64,000 bases of DNA from NCBI GenBank assembly GCA_964367905.1, contig CAYIZP010000007.1, positions 24,238 through 88,237 on the forward strand, given 5' to 3'. Positions 27,028 through 33,396 of this stretch are shown here, piece after piece. This DNA is from CAUPWF01 sp964367905 (GTDB taxonomy: Bacteria; Bacillota; Clostridia; Lachnospirales; Lachnospiraceae). Below the pieces are notes generated by a model. That model was given only the letters and a program-made list of their open reading frames with translations, was not told the DNA's origin and did not search any database. Numbering within the stretch: position 1 is the first letter of the stretch; each line of letters opens with the position of its first letter. Position numbers and translations under genes: made by a program.

Positions 27028-27515
27028 TTATCCTCCTTCTTACTTTTTGCCTGCCTATTGACAGTAATATCGCACCAACGCTTCGTGCTCAACCCAACAC
27101 TATCACATGCATAGACCTGCACACTATATATGCCAGGTACATCGAATATAAATGTTCTATAATCTTGCTCTGACTCTTTTATTCCTTCCGCATTTTCTAA
27201 CATTAACACTTCCTCTCCATCCCTCTTTATACTTAAGATATAGCAAGGAATTTCATTGCCGCTTGCATCGACTGTTTCAAACAGTTGTGTCAAATCTACT
27301 GGCTCACCTATTAGAATTGTCTCTGTTCTTATTTTTTGCACAATATTAGGCAAATCTCGATTATAGTACTCTCTATCCTCTCCTATTTCTAATGTCGACT
27401 CAGCCTCAACCTTCAACTGATTATTCCAATGGACAGAGAAAAAAAATGTGATGCACCCCAATGCTCCTATAGATGCAAACATTAGTCCTTTGTAATGAGT
27501 AAATATAACTTTCAT
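27024..27515 (-). CDS. Membrane-anchored protein with Ig-like domain in the Tad/Flp-like cluster
   Basis: The 163-residue protein has an N-terminal helix (about 9-28) and a Thr/Glu-rich stretch. A beta-sandwich-like domain follows that begins IRTETILIGEPVDLTQLF and ends SVQVYACDSVGLSTKRW, which reads like a bacterial Ig/cadherin-like DUF5011-type domain. It is probably extracytoplasmic. The SD AAAGGAG lies 8 nt upstream. It shares no motif with known Tad proteins. Confidence 0.65.
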   Translation of the reverse strand: MKVIFTHYKGLMFASIGALGCITFFFSVHWNNQLKVEAESTLEIGEDREYYNRDLPNIVQKIRTETILIGEPVDLTQLFETVDASGNEIPCYILSIKRDGEEVLMLENAEGIKESEQDYRTFIFDVPGIYSVQVYACDSVGLSTKRWCDITVNRQAKSKKEDK

Positions 27516-27528
27516 TCAACCAGCTCCT

Positions 27529-27636
27529 TTATCTGACCAATGTGCTTTCATACAAGAGATATAACAGTCTAATTATTCCACTCCCCAATATAATTAGAAG
27601 TATCATCTCACCATACTGTTCTATAACTTCCTTCAC
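27529..27636 (-). CDS. 35-residue Flp-like membrane peptide
   Basis: The gene starts at GTG 27636, overlapping the preceding stop (GTGA), behind GGAGGGGG, and ends at TAA 27529. The peptide MKEVIEQYGEMILLII continues into LGSGIIRLLYLLYESTLVR, so it is one membrane helix with little else. Its first nine residues match the N-termini of the 56- and 62-residue peptides in the same cluster. Translational coupling and a good SD support it as a real gene despite its size. Confidence 0.65.
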   Translation of the reverse strand: MKEVIEQYGEMILLIILGSGIIRLLYLLYESTLVR

Positions 27637-27803
27637 AATAGTCCCCCTCCTATCGCTGCAATCACATTTTCTCTAATCAGCGATACCACATTACTCACAT
27701 CAACATTATGATTGATGCATAGCAATGGTATTAAAGCCAATATCACGCCTGCGCTAATTACACCTAAGATTAATGCTCCGTATTCCTCTATGATTTCTCC
27801 CAT
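27633..27803 (-). CDS. 56-residue Flp pilin-like peptide
   Basis: The gene runs from ATG 27803 to TGA 27633, with AGGAGG 7 nt upstream. The peptide begins MGEIIEEYGALILGVISAG, continues as a hydrophobic helix to about residue 30 and ends in a short amphipathic stretch closing IAAIGGGLL. EYG followed by a hydrophobic run is the hallmark of mature Flp pilins, but no leader peptide or upstream prepilin cleavage Gly is present. It overlaps the 35-residue gene by 4 bp. Confidence 0.75.
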   Translation of the reverse strand: MGEIIEEYGALILGVISAGVILALIPLLCINHNVDVSNVVSLIRENVIAAIGGGLL

Positions 27804-27829
27804 AGCTTGCCTCCTCTCTTGAATTTATG

Positions 27830-28213
27830 CTAGCGCGCATATCCTTGAAACACATGCTCTGTTCTGACCTGAAACAGAGGCATTGTGTGTTCATATTCCA
27901 ATCTCACATCTGCCATATAAATCTCCACCCCTGCACTGCCTATCGTATCCCAGTCGCCCACAGATCGCTCACCTGTAAAGATGTTTTGACTATAGCATTG
28001 AACCGTTAAATCATACCCCAACTCACTTGCCTCTGAGATACACTCGCCGATTGCAGCCACATCATAATCACTATTCTCCAAGATTGCTACCACATTCGAT
28101 TTATAGGATTTAGCATTTGTAATTTCAATCATTGTTGTTAAAACCGAGACTCCTGTCATAAGCAACAAAATAATACAAATCATCCCTAAGAACCCTTTTA
28201 TTATTTCTCCCAT
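27830..28213 (-). CDS. Pseudopilin-like protein of the Tad/Flp-like cluster
   Basis: The 127-residue protein begins MGEIIKGFLGMICIILLL, a membrane helix of about 20 residues. An extracellular part has SYKSNVVAILENSDYDVAAI and a beta-rich C-terminus ending RTEHVFQGYAR. The MGEII start echoes the small Flp-like peptides next to it. The size and layout resemble TadE-type or DUF4320-like pseudopilins; the assignment is tentative. It lies 14 bp downstream of the TadB/C-like gene. Confidence 0.65.
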   Translation of the reverse strand: MGEIIKGFLGMICIILLLMTGVSVLTTMIEITNAKSYKSNVVAILENSDYDVAAIGECISEASELGYDLTVQCYSQNIFTGERSVGDWDTIGSAGVEIYMADVRLEYEHTMPLFQVRTEHVFQGYAR

Positions 28214-28227
28214 TCTTCTTCCTCACC

Positions 28228-29709
28228 TTATACTTGCATCTTCTGAATAAACAAAAACATAAACATGGTCATATCTATCAACAGCTTAAACCCTGCAACT
28301 AATACAGGCAGTAAGAACAAACCATTCATAACTGCTAACTGACTTTCGTTCTGTCGAATTTCCGCCCTGTCTCTCAACCAATTACTACGCTCTATGATCT
28401 CTGCAATCTGCTTCTGTGCATCGCCAATATTACTAACTGTAAATGAATACAATAATTTCATAGAGAATAAAATCTCGGAATTTTGATATTCTTTTAGAAA
28501 TTTAATATAAGGTTCAATGGACTTTGGGTCTTCCGATAAAGCTTCAATCAGCTTTTCAACTTCTGGCTTAATTATCTCTGGTGCATACTCATATGATTTC
28601 ACGATAGCCGTTTGTACGTTCTCCACTTGTAACAAAAGTGCAATGTTGAGTAACCACTGTGGAAAAGCACATTCAACCGCTTCCGTGACAGATTTTTTAT
28701 TGAGATAATAACCAATCTTATGTTGATTGATCAGAAGCACTGTGATTGTTCCACCCATAATCGATAATGGAATATTTCTAACCCACATGCACAATACTGT
28801 TCCCGCAAACGGAATCGCCGCGTAGAAAAAACTGCACCACTGTTCTCGCTTTTCCATATATAACTCCACCCTATGATATCGTTTTAGCACCATCTCATCT
28901 GATGTGCTACGAGATGTAATGTAATCTCTCAACAATTCCCCATCAACCTTTATATAAAGTAAAAGATAAATAACGAACGATAACAAGGTATTCAACTGAT
29001 AGATTGGGATTTCAGTCAGACTCAAACTGTTTGGCAGGGTGTAAATCGTGAAGGTACATACCATAAGAGATAGAACAATTGCAATCACAGTATTTCTCTT
29101 CCATGTCCGACATGCTTCTTTATTTTTCGCACATCGCTTTTGCCACAAGAGTTTATCCTCCAACATAGCTTGAATAGCCAGTTCATACTTCCCTCCGATA
29201 TTCTCTACTTTTACGAAATACTGATGAATTTGTTTGATAATCCGATTCGGATATGCCTCATAAATAAATTCTAATGCTCTCTCAGATCTATCCCCTTCAT
29301 AATATGTATGCTCCATAAAATGAATAGCTTGATTGATATAAGACTTTAGATTGCTCTGCTCGAAAATTGTCGCCGTTTCCTTAAGGGAATCCAATACCTT
29401 CGGTTGTCGCTTAAACGCATATAACATCGTTTCTATATACGCAATTGCATCCACAAATCGGTTTTCTTGGTATTTTCTTCTGTATGCATTGACGACAATT
29501 GTTGGCACCAGCAGTAATAAGGCTGCGTTAGCTACCATGATATAATAGATGTTCAATCGGTAAGCAATCCCTAGAATTGATACTCCCACAATCCCTAAAA
29601 ACATATATCCCATGATTTGACGGTATCTAAACGTAAATCCCAACGAGACAACTGCACTACGTAGTCCCCAAGGTGCTATGATTTTTTTATTCTTATCTCT
29701 CTTTCGCAA
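28228..29709 (-). CDS. TadB/TadC-like (T2SSF-type) integral membrane protein
   Basis: The 493-residue protein has two helices near 35-85, a soluble helical region (about 95-200) and two helices near 208-255. Further helices lie near 295-335, then a second soluble helical region (about 345-450) and a C-terminal helix (about 463-488). Duplicate helix-soluble-helix units suggest that one polypeptide does the work of TadB plus TadC, the inner-membrane platform of type IVc pili. It follows the ATPase gene by 12 bp. Divergence is high, so the family call rests on topology and context. Confidence 0.7.
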   Translation of the reverse strand: MRKRDKNKKIIAPWGLRSAVVSLGFTFRYRQIMGYMFLGIVGVSILGIAYRLNIYYIMVANAALLLLVPTIVVNAYRRKYQENRFVDAIAYIETMLYAFKRQPKVLDSLKETATIFEQSNLKSYINQAIHFMEHTYYEGDRSERALEFIYEAYPNRIIKQIHQYFVKVENIGGKYELAIQAMLEDKLLWQKRCAKNKEACRTWKRNTVIAIVLSLMVCTFTIYTLPNSLSLTEIPIYQLNTLLSFVIYLLLYIKVDGELLRDYITSRSTSDEMVLKRYHRVELYMEKREQWCSFFYAAIPFAGTVLCMWVRNIPLSIMGGTITVLLINQHKIGYYLNKKSVTEAVECAFPQWLLNIALLLQVENVQTAIVKSYEYAPEIIKPEVEKLIEALSEDPKSIEPYIKFLKEYQNSEILFSMKLLYSFTVSNIGDAQKQIAEIIERSNWLRDRAEIRQNESQLAVMNGLFLLPVLVAGFKLLIDMTMFMFLFIQKMQV

Positions 29710-29721
29710 AATACACCTCCC

Positions 29722-30822
29722 CTATATGCGTCCACCCGCCCTTAGTTCCCTTCTAATATTTTCATTTTCGAATGGAGACTCAATATACTTCTTCTCAAAT
29801 CGCTTCAGCAAATTATCTGGCAAATCCTCTGATTTCAATTGCCCATCACCTGCAATCATATATTGTTGATTCCTTCCACCCTCACGCTCAAAATAACAAA
29901 TTTGGTCAATGCATCTCCGATACCCTCCTCCTTCATTTTTTTTAATCCGTATCAGCACACCGATATCAACACTTCGATATACATCATTCTCTAGACGATC
30001 TGCATCATTTCGATTCTCCATCATATTGAGAATTCGATCTGGGATATTTCGGACATCATCGGTATGCAATGTCGTAAACCCCTTTGTTCCTGTCGACCAC
30101 CCCTCGATTAAATACTTCACCTCCGAAGATCTCGCCTCCGATAACATCAACCAATTGGGATTCTGTCGCAAACTTAATTTAATTGCCTTTGTATAGTCTA
30201 GATGTTCACATATTTTCATAGCTACACAATCTTTGTCCGGGTTCAACTCTGCATAACGCAGCTCGGGATTATCCTCAATAGTAATTACCCGTTCATTTTT
30301 TGAGATAAATTTAGAAAAGTATTTTGCGCATTCCGTTTTCCCAACTCCTGTCTCCCCACAAAACACAATATTTAATTTAGCTTTCACGCAATTCGCCAAT
30401 AGGTGCAACATCTCCGCTGTACAGTATTCGTTTTCAATTGCATTCACTGCGTTTATTCTACTCTTGGGCAAGGTCTTGCGAATACAGATGCTTGTTCCTG
30501 TCGTTGTAACACTTTCGTGAATGACACTGATTCTCAACTTCTCTGTTTCCGCCTCTAGCAAGTTCTCAACAGGATTAAATGGTTTCGATACCACATTACT
30601 AATCTTCTGAATCAACTGATTCACAAAGGGCTCTGTCAGTTGTAATCCGGAAATCAATTTGCGTACATTATTCACATTTCGAATCCAAACCTGTCTTCCA
30701 TTGTAATCAATATCTGTAATCTGATCATCATCCACATATTTCCAGAGTGGACCAAAATCTTTTGATGATAAAGTGACTAGTTTTTTCCCGCCATCCCAAG
30801 ATGTTTCCACTTTTTCTTCCAT
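29722..30822 (-). CDS. CpaF/TadA-like pilus assembly ATPase
   Basis: The 366-residue secretion ATPase has an N-terminal domain and then Walker A GETGVGKTEC (156-165). ITIEDNPELRYAELNPD matches the Asp box, WLMLSEARSSEVKYLIEG is the diverged Walker B region, and TGTKGFTTLHTDD is the His box. These are the blocks of the CpaF/TadA/VirB11-type ATPases that power Tad pili. The usual GEvRg reads SEARS here, so the protein is divergent. It is followed by the TadB/C-like platform gene. Confidence 0.88.
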   Translation of the reverse strand: MEEKVETSWDGGKKLVTLSSKDFGPLWKYVDDDQITDIDYNGRQVWIRNVNNVRKLISGLQLTEPFVNQLIQKISNVVSKPFNPVENLLEAETEKLRISVIHESVTTTGTSICIRKTLPKSRINAVNAIENEYCTAEMLHLLANCVKAKLNIVFCGETGVGKTECAKYFSKFISKNERVITIEDNPELRYAELNPDKDCVAMKICEHLDYTKAIKLSLRQNPNWLMLSEARSSEVKYLIEGWSTGTKGFTTLHTDDVRNIPDRILNMMENRNDADRLENDVYRSVDIGVLIRIKKNEGGGYRRCIDQICYFEREGGRNQQYMIAGDGQLKSEDLPDNLLKRFEKKYIESPFENENIRRELRAGGRI

Positions 30823-30851
30823 AAAATTTCCCCTATGCTCTTCTTATGCGT

Positions 30852-31040
30852 CTATGGTGTTTCAATATTTGGTGACACAACAGCATCTCCAGCCGTATCT
30901 GTAAATTGCTCAATCACGGATAAAATGCCGTCTTGCAACACACCGTTCTCACTCAATACAAACGTGATGATTGTAACCAAAGCCATAATTGCAACAACGG
31001 TGATAATAATCCCTCCATATTGTTCAAAAATTTCTTTCAT
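30852..31040 (-). CDS. 62-residue Flp pilin-like peptide, first gene of the cluster
   Basis: The peptide begins MKEIFEQYGGIIITVVAIMA, continues hydrophobic to about residue 28 and then has a polar tail ending VVSPNIETP. The MKExxEQYG start is shared with the peptides at 27529-27636 and 27633-27803. Flp pilins carry EYG before their hydrophobic helix, but here no leader peptide is encoded. A GGGAGG ribosome binding site precedes the ATG. It is promoter-proximal, where a major pilin gene would be expected. Confidence 0.78.
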   Translation of the reverse strand: MKEIFEQYGGIIITVVAIMALVTIITFVLSENGVLQDGILSVIEQFTDTAGDAVVSPNIETP

Positions 31041-31100
31041 GGCAAGCGTCCTCCCTTCTTCAAAGATTAATAAAAATCTATGTAAGCTATCTTATTTTAA

Positions 31101-31134
31101 ATCAGTCTAAAATGAGAGACCTCACCCGTCTGAT
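31101..31134 (-). promoter_or_regulatory. Two-tier hairpin upstream of the pilus-like cluster
   Basis: ATCAG (31101-31105) pairs with CTGAT (31130-31134), and inside them TGAG (31113-31116) pairs with CTCA (31121-31124) across a 4-nt loop. It lies 61 bp upstream of the first cluster gene, within the probable 5' leader or promoter. It could be an operator or a small structured RNA. The rest of the 282-bp gap (31041-31322) is AT-rich, with one further hairpin at 31266-31298. Confidence 0.4.
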
Positions 31135-31265
31135 GTAAAATAAAATAGGAGTATTTAATTGTTTCTGGGAATAATACTGATTCGAATGAATCATAAAAAT
31201 GATATTGCTAAAATTTGTACTTGAATCATACATGATTTCGAATTTAATGTCAAGGGGAATTTTTT

Positions 31266-31298
31266 AAGGGGACAGAAATCCATCTGTCCCCCTTTTTT
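31266..31298 (+). terminator. GGGGACAGA hairpin with T-run
   Basis: AAGGGGACAGA (31266-31276) pairs with TCTGTCCCCCTT (31283-31294) with one extra C, and six T follow on the plus strand. No plus-strand gene ends here; both neighbours are on the minus strand. It may belong to a dispersed GGGGAC hairpin family rather than act as a terminator for a local gene. Confidence 0.5.
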
Positions 31299-31322
31299 GC
31301 GGAATACATTTTACTACGAAAA

Positions 31323-32558
31323 TCACTCGCCACCTTTGAAGAGATGTCTTGGAATTCCATCCACCATAACTGGTGATACATCGCCTTGTATCAATGGTTT
31401 TACGTAAGATATGAACTCACCTGTCACATATGTTCCTTCTTTATTTACCCACTCGCGTGGTACTACTTTTTCATCATTTGCAATCTTGTGTACATCCTTC
31501 ACTTCTGTTCCACTCTGATACGGATCATCCGAAAAACGCACCAAGACTACCATCTTGCCTGTATCGCCTTCATCTGCCGCCTTCACTGCTGCCCCTCCAA
31601 CCTGGTACGCTTCTAAGATATCCACGCGTGATGCCAAATGAGATGCTGCTCTCTGCAAGGTACTCAATTCAATCGCACGAGTCTTGCATCCAATTTCTCC
31701 CGCAATAAAGCTAGCAAGATAACTTGCTGTTCCTGATAATTGCTTATGTCCAAATGCATCCACAAAATTTACACTAGAACCCATTTCACATACATAACTG
31801 CCATCTTTTAACTTAATGCCCTCTGATACCGCTACTACGACCGACATTTTCTTCGATAAGAGCTCTTTCACTCGCTCAAGGAATTTATCTAAATCAAATG
31901 GAATTTCTGGGAGATACATCAAATCTGGACCTGTACAGTCCTCCCCTTGTGCCAATGCCGCTGCCCCTGTAAGCCAACCTGCATTTCTTCCCATAATCTC
32001 TACAATGCTTACCAATCCCTTCGGATATTCTAGGCAGAATCCATCACGGATGATTTCTTTGACCGATGTTCCAATATATTTTGCCGCGCTTCCATACCCT
32101 GGAGTATGATCGGTCAGCGCCAAATCATTATCGATTGTTTTTGGACAACCGATAAAACTAATCTTATGCCCTTTGATAATTGCATAGTCTGATAATTTCT
32201 TAATTGTATCCATAGAGTCATTTCCACCGATATAGATAAATGCTTCGATATCTAACTTATCCAATATGGTAAAAATCTTGTCAAATACCTCCATGTTTTC
32301 ATGGATTTCCGGTAATTTATACCGGCACGATCCCAAGTATGCCGCTGGTGTACGTTTCAACAACTCCACGTCCAGTTCATTCGTAATATGCTCCGATAAG
32401 TCGATATATCTCTCATCCAATAACCCTTGAACTCCATATAACATACCGTATACTTTCTTCGCCCCTCTGTCCTTTGCTGTTCGATACACACCTGCTAGGC
32501 TTGAATTGATTGCTGCTGTTGGTCCACCTGATTGCCCTACGATTACGTTTCTCTTCAT
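31323..32558 (-). CDS. pfp: PPi-dependent 6-phosphofructokinase, paralog 2
   Basis: The 411-residue enzyme has VGQSGGPTAAINSSL, YIGGNDSMDT (PPi-type Asp), PKTIDNDLAL and EIMGRNAGW. It is clearly similar along its full length to the protein at 23178-24398, with shared blocks such as AYLGSCRYKLPE. The start at 32558 is favoured because AAAGGG lies about 12 nt upstream; an ATG four codons earlier abuts it. Two copies 8 kb apart may differ in regulation or in substrate, such as sedoheptulose 7-phosphate (inference). Confidence 0.9.
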   Translation of the reverse strand: MKRNVIVGQSGGPTAAINSSLAGVYRTAKDRGAKKVYGMLYGVQGLLDERYIDLSEHITNELDVELLKRTPAAYLGSCRYKLPEIHENMEVFDKIFTILDKLDIEAFIYIGGNDSMDTIKKLSDYAIIKGHKISFIGCPKTIDNDLALTDHTPGYGSAAKYIGTSVKEIIRDGFCLEYPKGLVSIVEIMGRNAGWLTGAAALAQGEDCTGPDLMYLPEIPFDLDKFLERVKELLSKKMSVVVAVSEGIKLKDGSYVCEMGSSVNFVDAFGHKQLSGTASYLASFIAGEIGCKTRAIELSTLQRAASHLASRVDILEAYQVGGAAVKAADEGDTGKMVVLVRFSDDPYQSGTEVKDVHKIANDEKVVPREWVNKEGTYVTGEFISYVKPLIQGDVSPVMVDGIPRHLFKGGE

Positions 32559-32594
32559 TTTGATAACCATCCCTTTCTCAGCTTCTTAATTATT

Positions 32595-33356
32595 CTATTT
32601 TACTTGTTCCATTACTACCTCAATAAATCCAACTACATTTTCTATCCGTTGCGTATTTACTAAAACCCCCATCAAGATTTCATCTTCTCTAAATTCATAA
32701 GACTCTAACAGTGCCGACTCTTCGGGAACATATAGCCCCACTGGAATCGGCTCTTCCATCTCCTCATAAGGCACTGGTTCCATCAATTGTGCTAGACGCT
32801 CCTCATCTATCTCCACTCCATCCATTGCCTCGTCTACCGCCTTCATTGTAGCGTTATCTACATAATAAAGGTAAGGTTCCCACGCGGTCAACTGCTCTGA
32901 TGATAAAATTTCTCTCAAATCCATATAGGAATTATCGTATACAATGTCATTGTATGTGGTAAAATCCGTTACTACAACATCCAACTCCGCTGCCGCAATC
33001 AAAGTCACTAGTTTTTGTTGCGCTGTCATAGAATCAGACGGGCTAGACGCATCCATGATAAGGGAAGTCTCAAAGATAACACTCTCATCATTTAAGTTGA
33101 TTTCTTCTTGCTCTATATACAATTGATTGAAGGCATTCTCTTCACTCGTATCCGTATATCCATTGATAAACAACCCATGAAGTGCCGTATCCTTTTTTGT
33201 TGCATAGGTATAGATAAGACTTATGACAATTGCGAGTACAACCAAAACTCCCACTACATGAATGGTGTAATAATTAAAAAACCATTGTATCTTCTTTCCT
33301 AGTGGAGCGTTCTTAAGCTCTTCTCGCTCTTTCTTAAATTCATCCATTACTGCCAT
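32595..33356 (-). CDS. Membrane-anchored extracytoplasmic protein of unknown function
   Basis: The 253-residue protein has a basic cytoplasmic start (EFKKEREELKNAPLGKKIQW) and one membrane helix (about 33-54). An acidic outside domain contains LIAAAELDVVVTDFTTYND and DNSYMDLREILSSEQ. That pattern resembles the ligand-binding lobes of extracellular solute-binding proteins, with a region where small residues precede Asp-Val-Val. No family could be named. It lies between a PPi-PFK and an FAD oxidoreductase on the same strand. Confidence 0.7.
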   Translation of the reverse strand: MAVMDEFKKEREELKNAPLGKKIQWFFNYYTIHVVGVLVVLAIVISLIYTYATKKDTALHGLFINGYTDTSEENAFNQLYIEQEEINLNDESVIFETSLIMDASSPSDSMTAQQKLVTLIAAAELDVVVTDFTTYNDIVYDNSYMDLREILSSEQLTAWEPYLYYVDNATMKAVDEAMDGVEIDEERLAQLMEPVPYEEMEEPIPVGLYVPEESALLESYEFREDEILMGVLVNTQRIENVVGFIEVVMEQVK

Positions 33357-33396
33357 ATCAATAACCCTACCTTCCCTTAATTAACGACTGGATTCT

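Noticed and set aside
31323..32558. ATP-dependent phosphofructokinase
   Set aside because: The donor-site motif is GGNDS, not GGDGS, in both paralogs, which points to pyrophosphate.
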